A stretch of DNA of 64,000 bases from Irregularibacter muris (lineage in GTDB: Bacteria > Bacillota > Clostridia > Eubacteriales > Garciellaceae). Location of the stretch: contig NZ_JANKAS010000001.1 in assembly GCF_024622505.1 (NCBI RefSeq), positions 124,001 through 188,000 on the forward strand. Direction: 5' to 3'. Both the position numbers and the translations under genes were made by a program. The notes under the pieces were generated by a model. The model ran no database searches, was not told the DNA's origin, and saw nothing but the letters and a program-made list of their open reading frames with translations. Each line of letters opens with the position of its first letter. The first letter of the stretch is position 1. This document shows positions 53,230 to 62,360 of the stretch, one piece after another.

Positions 53230-53377
53230 TAGGTATCACTTAAGTTAACTGTAAATAAATATAACAAAAATATTTTAAAATTAGAACCTTTGTTTAAAGT
53301 GTAATCCTAATTTAGAAATAAAGTTGTTATCTCTATTACATAATTTAGGGAGAATAAAAATTAGGAGGTACACAAAC

Positions 53378-53575
53378 ATGACTGGTACAGTAAAATGGTT
53401 TAATGCAGACAAAGGTTTTGGATTTATTACAGGGGAAGATGGTAATGATGTATTTGCACACTTTTCTCAAATTAATGTAGATGGATTCAAAACATTAGAA
53501 GAAGGCCAAAAAGTTTCCTTTGACGTTGTAGAAGGCCAAAAAGGTCCTCAAGCAGCGAATATCGAACTTATCTAA
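53378..53575 (+). CDS. Cold shock protein, CspA family
   Basis: A 65-residue single-stranded nucleic-acid-binding protein with [18 protein letters not shown] (RNP1 KGFGFI) and VFAHF (RNP2). It acts as an RNA chaperone. ATG 53378 is seven bases after AGGAGGT; the frame from 53324 lies in the leader. Confidence 0.95.
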   Translation: MTGTVKWFNADKGFGFITGEDGNDVFAHFSQINVDGFKTLEEGQKVSFDVVEGQKGPQAANIELI

Positions 53576-53585
53576 GGATAATATA

Positions 53586-53620
53586 AAAACCTTATGCTAG
53601 AAATAGCATAAGGTTTTTTT
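53586..53620. terminator. Terminator after the cold shock gene
   Basis: AAAACCTTATGCTA (53586-53599), loop GAAA, and the perfect complement (53604-53617), then a T-run. Confidence 0.9.
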
Positions 53621-53623
53621 GAT

Positions 53624-53965
53624 TTACATTGTATCGGTTTCACCGGGAAGGAGGGCATCCACAACACCTAATATTAATGCACCAACGATAGCGCCAAGGA
53701 TAGAAACGTTAAACCCTTGGACAATTCTTCCCGTTAGATATAAAATAAGTGCTGCTACTAGAAAACCTACAATCCCTCTACCAAAAGGTGAGGCATCAAC
53801 TTTGATTAATTTAGCAATTCCCCAATCCAATATACCAATGACTATGGCAGCCAGTAATAAAGACCAGATCCCACCTCTATTGGTCATACCTGGAGTGAGA
53901 AAAGTTGCAATTCCAATAGCAACGGCTGATACAATAATTCTTATGATTAATTTCCCTATATTCAT
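53624..53965 (-). CDS. YvlD-like (phage holin 4 superfamily) membrane protein
   Basis: Protein of 113 residues with four helices. The end ILGAIVGALILGVVDALL and the middle LLLAAIVIGILDWGIAKLI are typical of the PF04020/YvlD family. Despite its name it is a chromosomal envelope protein and not a phage lysis holin. ATG 53965 follows AAGGAGGAT. It converges on the cold shock gene and shares its terminator. Confidence 0.82.
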   Translation of the reverse strand: MNIGKLIIRIIVSAVAIGIATFLTPGMTNRGGIWSLLLAAIVIGILDWGIAKLIKVDASPFGRGIVGFLVAALILYLTGRIVQGFNVSILGAIVGALILGVVDALLPGETDTM

Positions 53966-54163
53966 ATATAAAATCCTCCTTTCAATATGTACATGGTAAT
54001 TTCATGTACATTATTATCTATTAAGATACCCATTTATTAAAAAATTCATCAATCAATTTATGGAAAAATTTTAAAAAATAAAGATTGTAGATCCTTTATT
54101 TTAATAGGAACAAAAATTAGGGAAGAGGAATAAAGTAAGTAATACCATGTTGGAGGTGATGCA

Positions 54164-55087
54164 GTGGAAATGCTAACCATAATAAAGAGCATTCTTTCAT
54201 TATTTTTAGTTATAGTCGTAGGAGTCTATGGAGAAAAAAAGGGGATTATTACAAATAGATTGAACAGAGGCTTGACGGATCTTCTTTTACAAATTATCTT
54301 GCCCTTTATGATTGTATCTTCCTTTTCTTTTTCCTATACAAATACCATCAAGAGCAATGTAATTAAAACTTTTTATTATAGTTTTTTTGCTTATATTATT
54401 GTAACGGTTTTTTCTTATCTATTAACTTGGCCCATAAAAAAGGAAAAGAAAATTATATTGCATTTTGCCAATGTATTTACGAATACAGGATATATTGGTT
54501 TTCCCATATTACATGCTCTCTATGGGGTAGAAGCTGTTATCTATGGATCTATTTTTAATATGTTTTTTGTATTGTTTGTATGGACTTATGGAATTATGCT
54601 CTTTAATAAAAAGATGAAAAAAGAAGAATTCAAGGAAGAATTAAAAAAAACATTTTTGAATCCTTCGATTATAGCAGTATACTTGGGGATCATTCTGATG
54701 GTATTTGACATTCAGCTTCCTATGGTTATAAAAGAGAGCATGACTTCTATAGGAAATATGACAGCTCCTCTATCTATGATTATTGTGGGAGTAACTTTTT
54801 CTCAAGTGAACATAAAAGCCCATTTAAGGGATTGGACAATATACTATGGGGTTGTTAGTAAAATTATTTTAATCCCGGCAATATTATATTTTATCTCCAT
54901 ATTCATTAATGACAGATCCATCGTGTCTAACACGGTGATTATTTTAGCCTCTATGCCTTCGGCCACAATGACATCTATATTTGCAGAGAATTTTGATATA
55001 AAAAAGGATTATGCTGCAGTAATGGTGGTGGCAACAACCTTTTTATCCTTATTTACCTTGCCATTTTTACTAAAAATAATTATATAA
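54164..55087 (+). CDS. AEC family transporter (auxin efflux carrier fold)
   Basis: Protein of 307 residues with ten helices in two five-helix halves. Landmarks: GVYGEKKGIITNRLNRGLTD, FTNTGYIGFPILHALYG with the conserved Asn-Thr-Gly, and IILASMPSATMTSIFAENF. Bacterial members move organic acids such as malate; the substrate is unknown here. GTG 54164 follows GGAGGTGAT. It stands alone and ends in a strong terminator. Confidence 0.86.
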   Translation: MEMLTIIKSILSLFLVIVVGVYGEKKGIITNRLNRGLTDLLLQIILPFMIVSSFSFSYTNTIKSNVIKTFYYSFFAYIIVTVFSYLLTWPIKKEKKIILHFANVFTNTGYIGFPILHALYGVEAVIYGSIFNMFFVLFVWTYGIMLFNKKMKKEEFKEELKKTFLNPSIIAVYLGIILMVFDIQLPMVIKESMTSIGNMTAPLSMIIVGVTFSQVNIKAHLRDWTIYYGVVSKIILIPAILYFISIFINDRSIVSNTVIILASMPSATMTSIFAENFDIKKDYAAVMVVATTFLSLFTLPFLLKIII

Positions 55088-55092
55088 ACAAA

Positions 55093-55143
55093 AAAACCAA
55101 AATACCATTATCAGAGAACTCTCGAAAATGGTATTTTGGTTTT
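55093..55143. terminator. Bidirectional 17-bp terminator
   Basis: AAAACCAAAATACCATT (55093-55109) and its perfect complement (55127-55143), with A- and T-rich ends. Confidence 0.88.
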
Positions 55144-55182
55144 ACTCATCATCTATATCATTAATGAAAGAAAGGATTATTT

Positions 55183-56376
55183 CTAAGCCTTTGTAAAATT
55201 ATCAAAATAACCTTGAATATAAACAACAGGTGTACCCTTGTCTCCACTACCGGAAGTTAGATCGCAAAGAGATCCAAGAAGATCAGTAATTCTTCTGGGG
55301 GTAGTTCCTTGAGATGCCATGGCACCGATCAAATCAGCTTCTTTATTTTCAATATAGTTTGAAATAGCTTCTTTTAATTCTTTTCCCTTCAAATGGGCAA
55401 AATGATTATCTGCAAGATATTTTAATTTTACTTCATTGGGTGTACCTTCTAATCCTTTAGTATAGGCTGGAGAAACTACAGGATCTGCTAGTTCCCAGAT
55501 TTTACCTACAGGGTCTTTAAAAGCACCATCTCCATAGATCATGACCTCAACATTTTTGCCTGTTTTTTCCTTCAAGATTTTCTGTACTTCTTGAACGATC
55601 TTTTGACAATCTCTAGGGAAAAGCTTAATACTATTTTCTGTGGCTTTATTGGAGCCTAAAAGTCCATAATTTTCATTATATCCACTACCCTTCATGGAAG
55701 TGGATAGAATATCTTCAAGATTAAAGACCTTTTCTCCACCATTGGCCTTTAATATTTTTTTCGTTCTCAAGCGGCTATGAACATCGCATGTAAGAACAGA
55801 CTTTGTATAATTTAAGATGGTTTTAGCATTATTTGAAAAAATAATCTCACATTCTATACCGTATTCTTCTACTAAAGATTTATAATAATCGATATAGTCA
55901 ACACCAGTAAAGGTATGTTTATTATAACCAAAACACTGACGAAATTGACTCTCTGTTAAGACATCCGTCCATGGATTTATACCCTTTTCATCTAAGGCAT
56001 CCATCTCAATGATATGATTGCCCATCTCATCTGAAGGATAACTAAGCATCAGAACAATTTTTTTTGCTCCCTTGGCAATACCTCTTAGGCATATAGCAAA
56101 ACGGTTACGACTTAAAATAGGAAATACAACCCCAATGGTATCCTCACCAAATTTGGAGCTTATATCCTTTGCAATATCATCTACGCTTGCATAATTCCCT
56201 TGGGCTCGGGCAACCACTGACTCAGTAACAGCCACAATATCTTTATCCCGAATAGAAAAGCCTTCTGATTGTGAAGCTTTTAAGACGCTGTCTACGACAA
56301 TGTCTGTTAAGATGTCCCCCTTATTGATAATGGGTGTACGAATACCTCTAACTACCGTTCCTATCATTCTCTCCAT
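55183..56376 (-). CDS. Coenzyme F420:glutamate ligase-like protein (CofE family)
   Basis: Protein of 397 residues. The N-terminal GTVVRGIRTPIINKGDILTD, then IVAVTESVVARAQGN and VIYGDGAFKDPVGK, follow the CofE/PF01996 fold, which adds glutamate to coenzyme F420-0. No other F420 genes (cofC, cofD, cofG, cofH) are present in the window and Clostridia generally lack F420, so the substrate is probably different. The protein is longer than archaeal CofE (about 250). ATG 56376 follows AAGGAGAGAC. The gene is divergent from the DUF362 ferredoxin gene at 56599. Confidence 0.8.
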   Translation of the reverse strand: MERMIGTVVRGIRTPIINKGDILTDIVVDSVLKASQSEGFSIRDKDIVAVTESVVARAQGNYASVDDIAKDISSKFGEDTIGVVFPILSRNRFAICLRGIAKGAKKIVLMLSYPSDEMGNHIIEMDALDEKGINPWTDVLTESQFRQCFGYNKHTFTGVDYIDYYKSLVEEYGIECEIIFSNNAKTILNYTKSVLTCDVHSRLRTKKILKANGGEKVFNLEDILSTSMKGSGYNENYGLLGSNKATENSIKLFPRDCQKIVQEVQKILKEKTGKNVEVMIYGDGAFKDPVGKIWELADPVVSPAYTKGLEGTPNEVKLKYLADNHFAHLKGKELKEAISNYIENKEADLIGAMASQGTTPRRITDLLGSLCDLTSGSGDKGTPVVYIQGYFDNFTKA

Positions 56377-56598
56377 TGAAAGTCTCTCCTTATCTATTAA
56401 CTTTTATCAATTTTTTCCTCTATACACATGTATTATTTTATAATATAAACGAAATTATTACAAACAATGTAAAGGATTTACTAAAATAAAGTTCAGAAAA
56501 ATAGATGAAATGTAGGGCCATATGAGATAAAATAAGTTTAAAATCATTTATTGTGTTTATTCAGCACTTTGTATTTAAAATATAGGAGAGATGAAATA

Positions 56599-57732
56599 AT
56601 GGGAAAGGTTTGTGTTTTTCAATGTTTGGATTATGAATATTCTTCAGTCAAAAAAGTTATTTATGATTGTCTAGATAATAGTGCAATGAGTAAAAAGCTT
56701 TTTAGGGGAGCAAAAGTGCTAATTAAGGCTAATCTTTTAATGAAAAAGCGCCCAGAGGATGCGGTGACTACAAACCCTATGGTTATTCAAACTATAGCAG
56801 AATATCTGATAGAGAGGGGTTGTACTGCCATTATTGGAGATTCTCCAGCAGGACCCTTTACTGTCCATGCTCTGAGAGAAATTTATAGGGCCTGTGGAAT
56901 GGAATTGGCCGCGCAAAATTCTGGAGGACAATTAAACTATGATGTTGGATACAGTGAAGTAACTAGCGAAGGTGCTCTAAGGTTAAAAAGATTTGACCTT
57001 ATAAATATTGTTTCGGAATGTGATTTTGTTATTTCCGCCGCCAAATTAAAGACTCATGGAATGATGACTTATACAGGAGCAGTTAAAAATCTCTTTGGGG
57101 TGATTCCAGGACTGACCAAGGCCAATTATCATTTTAAATTAATGGATAAAGATAACTTTGGCCATCATCTGATTGATATTGCAGAATATGTAAAGCCGGA
57201 TTATAGCATTATTGATGCTATAGATTGTATGGAGGGAAATGGCCCCTCCAGTGGAATTAAACGTCATGTAGGGTTAATCCTTGGTGGAGATAATCCTTAT
57301 GAGACCGATGTTGTAGCTGCAGATATTGCTTCTATAGATGAGAGGCTCATTCCCACCTTATATTTAGCTAGAGAGAGGAATTTACTTGATCAAGAGATAG
57401 AATTCGTGGGAGATGATTATAAACAAATGGCCATTCCTCCCTTTTTACTTCCTGATTCGACAGAGGTTACTTTTTTACCGAAAACTATGCCAAAGTGGTG
57501 GAAGGAATTTTTAATAAGAAAACTAAAGGCAAAACCAAAATTTATTCATGAAAAATGCATATCCTGCGGACATTGTATTCGAAATTGTCCTACCAAAATT
57601 ATTACCATGAATGAAAACAATAAGCCGATAATGGATTTAAAAAAATGCATCAGCTGTTTTTGCTGCCATGAAGTGTGTCCAGATCATGCCATTGAGATAA
57701 AAAAGCCTTTATTATCTAGGATTCTAAAATAA
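56599..57732 (+). CDS. DUF362 protein with C-terminal double 4Fe-4S ferredoxin
   Basis: Protein of 377 residues. Residues about 1-260 are the DUF362 domain: LIKANLLMKKRPEDAVTTNP, SAAKLKTHGMMTYTGAVKNL and DAIDCMEGNGPSSG. The C-terminus has two 4Fe-4S sites, CISCGHCIRNCP and CISCFCCHEVCP. The family is common in anaerobes; its reaction is unknown, presumably a redox step. ATG 56599 follows GGAGAGATG; the frame from 56551 has no site. Confidence 0.85.
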   Translation: MGKVCVFQCLDYEYSSVKKVIYDCLDNSAMSKKLFRGAKVLIKANLLMKKRPEDAVTTNPMVIQTIAEYLIERGCTAIIGDSPAGPFTVHALREIYRACGMELAAQNSGGQLNYDVGYSEVTSEGALRLKRFDLINIVSECDFVISAAKLKTHGMMTYTGAVKNLFGVIPGLTKANYHFKLMDKDNFGHHLIDIAEYVKPDYSIIDAIDCMEGNGPSSGIKRHVGLILGGDNPYETDVVAADIASIDERLIPTLYLARERNLLDQEIEFVGDDYKQMAIPPFLLPDSTEVTFLPKTMPKWWKEFLIRKLKAKPKFIHEKCISCGHCIRNCPTKIITMNENNKPIMDLKKCISCFCCHEVCPDHAIEIKKPLLSRILK

Positions 57733-57868
57733 TATGTCTACAGATATGCATTATGGGTAAAATGAATATTTCCCTCTATCCTGGGTATCTAAAAAATAAA
57801 ATAGTTTATGATAGAATGTAAATATCAAATATTATGGGATACAATATAAAATACAAAGGAGTGGTATT

Positions 57869-58291
57869 GTGGAATATAAAAAAATTGGGAATAAGTACAT
57901 TGTAAGATTGAACATAGGGGAGGACATTGTTGAAACCTTAAAGACCTTCTGTACAGAACAACAAATTACCTTAGGTTGGGTCCAGGGTATAGGAGCAGTG
58001 GACAAAGCAAATTTAGGATTTTTCCAAGTAGAAACTAAGGAATACTATACCAAGGATTTTACTGGAGATTATGAAGTGACAAGTCTATTAGGAAATGTCA
58101 CCACAAAAGATGGAGAAGTATATCTACATCTTCATATAACCCTATCGGATGAAGAGTATAAAACCTATGGAGGGCATCTAAACTCTGCGATTATCAGTGT
58201 GACAGGAGAAATTGTGATAGAGGCCATTGAAGGTACAGTGGAAAGACAGATGGATGAAGAGATTGGAATAAATCTATTTAAATTCAATTAG
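57869..58291 (+). CDS. PPC/DUF296 domain protein
   Basis: Protein of 140 residues made of a single PPC domain: IVETLKTFCTEQQITLGWVQ, GIGAVDKANLGFF, the HxHxT-type metal motif YLHLHITLSD, and GGHLNSAIISVTGEIVIE. In plants this domain sits beside AT-hooks; the bacterial stand-alone form is thought to be a zinc-binding regulator or ligand sensor. GTG 57869 follows AAAGGAGTGG. It is a single-gene unit with a terminator at 58309. Confidence 0.85.
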   Translation: MEYKKIGNKYIVRLNIGEDIVETLKTFCTEQQITLGWVQGIGAVDKANLGFFQVETKEYYTKDFTGDYEVTSLLGNVTTKDGEVYLHLHITLSDEEYKTYGGHLNSAIISVTGEIVIEAIEGTVERQMDEEIGINLFKFN

Positions 58292-58308
58292 TTGTAGGAA
58301 AATTTCTG

Positions 58309-58345
58309 TCAAAGGCCCATAGCCAGCAATATGGGTCTTTGATAT
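58309..58345 (+). terminator. Terminator after the PPC gene
   Basis: TCAAAGGCCCATA (58309-58321) pairs with TATGGGTCTTTGA (58330-58342), one G-U pair; weak T-run. Confidence 0.65.
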
Positions 58346-58448
58346 GTTAAAGATTAATCTATATTTAAAACTATATAAGCAAAGGTGGTGTACATCTAGT
58401 TTCTTGTAAAGATAGTCCAGTACCTATTTGGAAAACTAGATAATAGTG

Positions 58449-58973
58449 ATGACAGAACAGGAATTTGCACAATTTTGGGAGATTTATGATAACTCTTTTC
58501 CCAAAACCGAAAAAAGAAGCCTAAAGGAACAAAAAAAGTTATTGAAAAACCATGATTACAAAGTAATACTTCATCGTGAGCAAGGAAAGATAATTGGATT
58601 TATTACCCTATGGAAATTAAAAACATTTTATTTTATCGAACATTTTGCCATAGGTAAGGAACATAGAAATAGGGGGATAGGGAAAGAAATAATAAAAAAT
58701 GTAAAGGAAAAGTCTCAGTATCCTTTAATTTTAGAAGTAGAATTGCCAGAGGATTCTATAGCGAAAAGGCGTATAGGTTTTTATAAAAGATGTGGATTTT
58801 GCTATAATGATCACCCCTATATCCAGCCTTCTTATCAAAAAGGTGTAAAGCCCATAGAACTAAGTATTATGTCCTATCCCCACGCCATTTCTAAAAACAC
58901 TTTTGAGCATGTACGAGATAAACTCTATTCTCAGGTTTATCAAATTGAAAATCACCAAGTTGGCAATTTATAG
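58449..58973 (+). CDS. GNAT family acetyltransferase
   Basis: Protein of about 174 residues. YFIEHFAIGKEHRNRGIGKEII holds the acetyl-CoA loop (RNRGIG); IGFYKRCGFCYND is the family's C-terminal strand-loop. The N-terminal FPKTEKRSLKEQKKLL is common in uncharacterised clostridial GNATs. The start is uncertain: ATG 58449 or GTG 58446, both with a weak ribosome site. The substrate is unknown. The gene ends five bases before a very long terminator. Confidence 0.82.
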   Translation: MTEQEFAQFWEIYDNSFPKTEKRSLKEQKKLLKNHDYKVILHREQGKIIGFITLWKLKTFYFIEHFAIGKEHRNRGIGKEIIKNVKEKSQYPLILEVELPEDSIAKRRIGFYKRCGFCYNDHPYIQPSYQKGVKPIELSIMSYPHAISKNTFEHVRDKLYSQVYQIENHQVGNL

Positions 58974-58978
58974 AGAGA

Positions 58979-59034
58979 GAAACCCCCAAATCGAAAAGAC
59001 TCTTCCCGAAGAGTCTTTTCGATTTGGGGGTTTC
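58979..59034. terminator. Perfect 27-bp bidirectional terminator
   Basis: Bases 58979-59005 and 59008-59034 are perfect complements around two bases; it contains five C against five G and A/T-rich ends, and separates convergent genes. Confidence 0.9.
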
Positions 59035-59051
59035 TTCTTTAAACAAAAAGC

Positions 59052-59594
59052 TTACTTTACTTTTTCAGACCATTTTATAAAATTATCCACAACAGAATCT
59101 AAGAATTCAAGGGTAGGTTTATGGGTTAGATTTCCTTGATCATCCATTTTATCCTGAATACTTCCTATGAAGACTTCATTTTCTGGCAAGGTCAAGGTTG
59201 CTATTCCACCCGAATTCAAGATTTGTCTCAGATGCATTTGAGCTTTGACTGTACCTAGAGCTCCATAGGAAGCCCCTACAATCATGGTAGGTTTATGAGC
59301 CATGACTCTATCTACTCTGGAAAACCAATCAAGGGCATTTTTTAACACCCCTGGAATAGAGTGATTGTACTCTGGAGTAACGATGATTATGCCTTCGCTC
59401 TTTTTGATTTTTTCTTTAATATCGACAACTTCTTTAGGTGGATCTAATTCATTATCTTCATTATACATAGGAATGTCATTTAAGTACAAAACATCAATAC
59501 TCAGTTTATCTTGGTAATGTTTTTTCATAAAGTTTGCTAGTTTTTTATTTTGAGATTTTTCACTAATACTGCCTACTATAGCCACTACATTCAT
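59052..59594 (-). CDS. NADPH-dependent FMN reductase
   Basis: Flavodoxin-fold protein of 180 residues. The phosphate loop is VGSISEKSQNKKLA, the flavin loop is VTPEYNHSIPGVLKNALDW, and VGASYGALGTVKAQMHLRQI follows. It reduces FMN, quinones or azo dyes with NADPH. ATG 59594 follows GGAGGTATAG. It is a single-gene unit converging on the GNAT gene. Confidence 0.87.
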   Translation of the reverse strand: MNVVAIVGSISEKSQNKKLANFMKKHYQDKLSIDVLYLNDIPMYNEDNELDPPKEVVDIKEKIKKSEGIIIVTPEYNHSIPGVLKNALDWFSRVDRVMAHKPTMIVGASYGALGTVKAQMHLRQILNSGGIATLTLPENEVFIGSIQDKMDDQGNLTHKPTLEFLDSVVDNFIKWSEKVK

Positions 59595-59734
59595 ATCTAT
59601 ACCTCCAAATTTATATTTTATTGTTACTACCTAATATACCCCAGAAAAAGGGAAATAATCTTAAACATCTCCTTATCTATCCTATTCAATGATATGATGG
59701 AAATATCCAAAAAAATTAAATTTTAGATAAATCC

Positions 59735-59760
59735 TGTAACATTTCAGCCTATATTGTGAC
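59735..59760 (+). promoter_or_regulatory. Candidate ECF sigma autoregulated promoter
   Basis: TGTAACATTT (from 59735) followed 16 bases later by GTGAC resembles ECF promoters of the AAC-N16-CGTC type, placed about 25 bases before the sigma factor start. The -10 part is weak. Confidence 0.45.
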
Positions 59761-59784
59761 TAATTGAGTGAAGGGGGAATTAAA

Positions 59785-60273
59785 ATGAAAGAAATAGAAA
59801 ACCTATATTTACTTTATAAAGATGACATTTATAGATATCTCTTGTCCTTAACTCATCATCCCCTTCATGCAGAAGATCTATTATCAGAGACCTTTGTAAG
59901 GGCAATAACCTCCATAGAAAATTTCAAAGGACATTCTTCCATAAAGACCTGGTTGTGTTCTATTGCAAGAAATTTATGGTTGCAAGATTTAAGAACCAAG
60001 AAAAACCTAGTAGAGTATAACGATCTTCTAGGTCTCTATGTAGGGGATAGTATATCGGAAAACATGATCACAAAGGAAATAGCCACAAGAATTAAAAATC
60101 TATTAAAGGAAAAGGACATTCGAACTCAGAAAATAGTGCAAATGAGAATAGAAGGATATAGTTTTAGTGAGATTGCCCAAAGGGTAAATATCAACGAAAA
60201 TTCTGCAAGGGTGATTGATTTTCGTACTAAGAAATGGATTAGAAATATATTAGAAAAGGAGGGTTTTAGATGA
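59785..60273 (+). CDS. ECF-type RNA polymerase sigma factor
   Basis: Protein of 162 residues. Region 2: DDIYRYLLSLTHHPLHAEDL, LSETFVRAITSIENFKG, IKTWLCSIARNLWLQDLR. Region 4: QKIVQMRIEGYSFSEIAQ, RVNINENSARVIDFRTKKW. It directs RNA polymerase to stress promoters. ATG 59785 follows AAGGGGGAATT; the frame opens earlier at TTG 59764. The stop overlaps the anti-sigma start (ATGA). The region 4 end resembles the partial factor at the left edge of the window. Confidence 0.9.
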   Translation: MKEIENLYLLYKDDIYRYLLSLTHHPLHAEDLLSETFVRAITSIENFKGHSSIKTWLCSIARNLWLQDLRTKKNLVEYNDLLGLYVGDSISENMITKEIATRIKNLLKEKDIRTQKIVQMRIEGYSFSEIAQRVNINENSARVIDFRTKKWIRNILEKEGFR

Positions 60274-60809
60274 AAATTCCTTGTAATATCATCTCAGATC
60301 TGATGCCTTTAGTAAAGGATGGAATTGCTAGCGAAGAGAGTATAAAAATAGTTCAGGAGCACATGGAAGAATGCGAAAAATGCAAATCGGATTTTCAAAG
60401 CTTTCAGGACTTGGCATTACAGGATTCTCAATCCCGGGATATGAAAATCATTTTTTCTATAAAAAGAAATATTTTTATTACTCAAATTAGTATTCTGATT
60501 ATAGGAGCTATAGTAGGTGTAGCTCTTACTAACTCTATGGGAATGTTCTATAACTTCTTGATCATGCCGATTATTGGGGGAATTTCTTTTATAACTTTTA
60601 AAACAAAATGGCATAGGATTCCTCTAACTATCTTTCTTTTAAGCTATCTATGGCAGATCATAGATCTATCCCTATCCGAGGGATTTATGTGGGGGATTTT
60701 GTATGGAGGATTATTTTTAAGTTTGATCTATGGATGTTTAGTAGTCCTGGGTACCATTATTGCTATGCTCTTAAAATTTGCCTTTAAAAGAGAGGAAGAT
60801 ATCTCATGA
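60270..60809 (+). CDS. Zinc-finger anti-sigma factor with four-helix membrane domain
   Basis: Protein of 179 residues. The zinc anti-sigma motif Hx3Cx2C (HMEECEKC, residues about 31-38) is preceded by CNIISDLMPLVKDGIASEES, as in the copy at 130. Four hydrophobic segments follow (about 66-82, 90-106, 115-130 and 139-165). It is coupled to the sigma gene by a four-base overlap and to the next gene by another. It should sequester the sigma factor at the membrane. Confidence 0.87.
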   Translation: MKIPCNIISDLMPLVKDGIASEESIKIVQEHMEECEKCKSDFQSFQDLALQDSQSRDMKIIFSIKRNIFITQISILIIGAIVGVALTNSMGMFYNFLIMPIIGGISFITFKTKWHRIPLTIFLLSYLWQIIDLSLSEGFMWGILYGGLFLSLIYGCLVVLGTIIAMLLKFAFKREEDIS

Positions 60810-61576
60810 AAAAATCAAAAACCTTAAAGATTGTTGCAGGGACAGTAGGAATATTGCTTATTCTAGCTATTCTTTTTATCACCAATGCCTTTGTGGGAAA
60901 TCCATTATCTGCCATGATGGCCAATAGAGCAGCTCAAAGATATATAGATCAGCATTATGCATCTCTAGATTTAGAATTAGATAAGGCCACCTATAACTTT
61001 AAAGATGGGATGTATATGATCAGAGCAAAATCTACAACCAGTATTGATACTCATTTTTCTATATATTATGCAAGGGGAAAGGTACAAAGAGACGACTATG
61101 AAAACTATGTGTTGGACGGTTTTAATACCTGGGAAAGGCTTTCTAAGGAGTACTCTCATCTAGCAAAAGAGATTATTTCTAAAGAATTAGGCTATGAAGA
61201 CAATAACACAATGGTCATCTATGATATGGATGAGCATGGAAATTATAGCAATCTTTTAGAGTTGGATATGAAATTTGACAAATCTTTACCTATAGACGCC
61301 GAGGTTACCCTAAGACTTGAATTGCAGAATCACTCTCTGGAAGAGATAACAAAAATAGTAACAAAGGCCCACAAAGCTTTTGTGAATGCGGGATGTCACT
61401 TTAACAAGTACGGATTATTTTCTGAAAGCAATAATACAATGATCATGATAGGCGAAATAACCCCTGAGGATATAGAGGGAGGGCAACTATTAGATTTATT
61501 AAAAGAAGCCCATAAACATCAGGAAGATGAAAATTACAAAGGAGATATTACGGTAGTGATTAGAAAAATTAAATAA
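60806..61576 (+). CDS. YfjL-like membrane-anchored protein of the sigma operon
   Basis: Protein of 256 residues. Residues about 8-28 form an N-terminal anchor; then NPLSAMMANRAAQRYIDQHY leads into an extracytoplasmic domain of repeated strands, as in Bacillus YfjL and related proteins of unknown function. It starts at ATG 60806, overlapping the anti-sigma stop. As the third gene of the operon it may modulate the anti-sigma protein or sense envelope stress; this is inference from position. Confidence 0.7.
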   Translation: MKKSKTLKIVAGTVGILLILAILFITNAFVGNPLSAMMANRAAQRYIDQHYASLDLELDKATYNFKDGMYMIRAKSTTSIDTHFSIYYARGKVQRDDYENYVLDGFNTWERLSKEYSHLAKEIISKELGYEDNNTMVIYDMDEHGNYSNLLELDMKFDKSLPIDAEVTLRLELQNHSLEEITKIVTKAHKAFVNAGCHFNKYGLFSESNNTMIMIGEITPEDIEGGQLLDLLKEAHKHQEDENYKGDITVVIRKIK

Positions 61577-61658
61577 GATGGGGATAAAAATAATGCAATA
61601 AGTGGAAATATAGTGTAAAATAAGATTAATTTTAGTGTTACAGAGAGGGCGTAGAGGC

Positions 61659-62147
61659 ATGCAATATAAAATAAGACAAAAAATATTTAGTTTTGGGGAT
61701 AATTTCACCATTAAGGATAATCAAGACCAAGATAGATATATTGTCAGAGGAAAAGTATTTGCCATTGGAGATAAATTAAAAATAGAAGATTTACAGGGGC
61801 ATGAATTGATGTATATTGAACAAAAGGTATTTCGATTCTTACCGGAATATAGTATCTATTCATCAGGCCAACATTTAGCCACGGTAAAAAAGGAACTTAC
61901 CTTCTTAAAACCAAGATTTAATATTAAAAGTATAATGGGCAACTTCCAAATCAGTGGAGATTTTTTCGGCCATGATTTTCAAATCCTAAAGAACAACCAT
62001 CCTGTAGCATCGGTAAATAAAAAATGGCTTTCTTTTTCCGATACCTATATGGTAGAAATAAACGATAATGAAGATCAAGCCTTTATGTTGGCTTTAGTCA
62101 TTGTTATTGATCAAGTACTTCATGATAATAATCAGAATAATAATTAG
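61659..62147 (+). CDS. LURP-one-related protein (YxjI family)
   Basis: Protein of 162 residues with repeated short strands: MQYKIRQKIFSFGDNFTI, RYIVRGKVFAIGDKLKI, FQISGDFFGHDFQI. This is the tubby/scramblase-like beta-barrel of YxjI proteins, whose role in bacteria is unknown but may be membrane or lipid binding. ATG 61659 follows AGAGGC; TTG 61635 begins before the site. A strong hairpin follows. Confidence 0.85.
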   Translation: MQYKIRQKIFSFGDNFTIKDNQDQDRYIVRGKVFAIGDKLKIEDLQGHELMYIEQKVFRFLPEYSIYSSGQHLATVKKELTFLKPRFNIKSIMGNFQISGDFFGHDFQILKNNHPVASVNKKWLSFSDTYMVEINDNEDQAFMLALVIVIDQVLHDNNQNNN

Positions 62148-62204
62148 CAGGTTATCTTCTTGGGAAGATGACAAATTATGCTAGAGGAAATTAAAAATAT
62201 AGAG

Positions 62205-62253
62205 ATAAATAAGCTAATGAAGACAGAAGAAAGGTCTTCATTAGCTTATTTAT
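62205..62253. terminator. Perfect 20-bp hairpin
   Basis: Bases 62205-62224 and 62234-62253 are perfect complements around nine bases, with A/T-rich ends. Confidence 0.8.
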
Positions 62254-62360
62254 TTGATAAAAAGGAAAATCAATCTTGATTATAAATATTATACAGGGGT
62301 AAATAGTGATAGGGCAATGTGTACGAGCAATTTAATGAAAAGAAAAGGTGGGATATTAAA

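Noticed and set aside
53619-53999. Plus-strand frame opposite the YvlD-like gene
   Set aside because: The minus-strand product has clear family helices and a strong ribosome site; the plus-strand product is Pro/Ile/Thr-rich and has neither.
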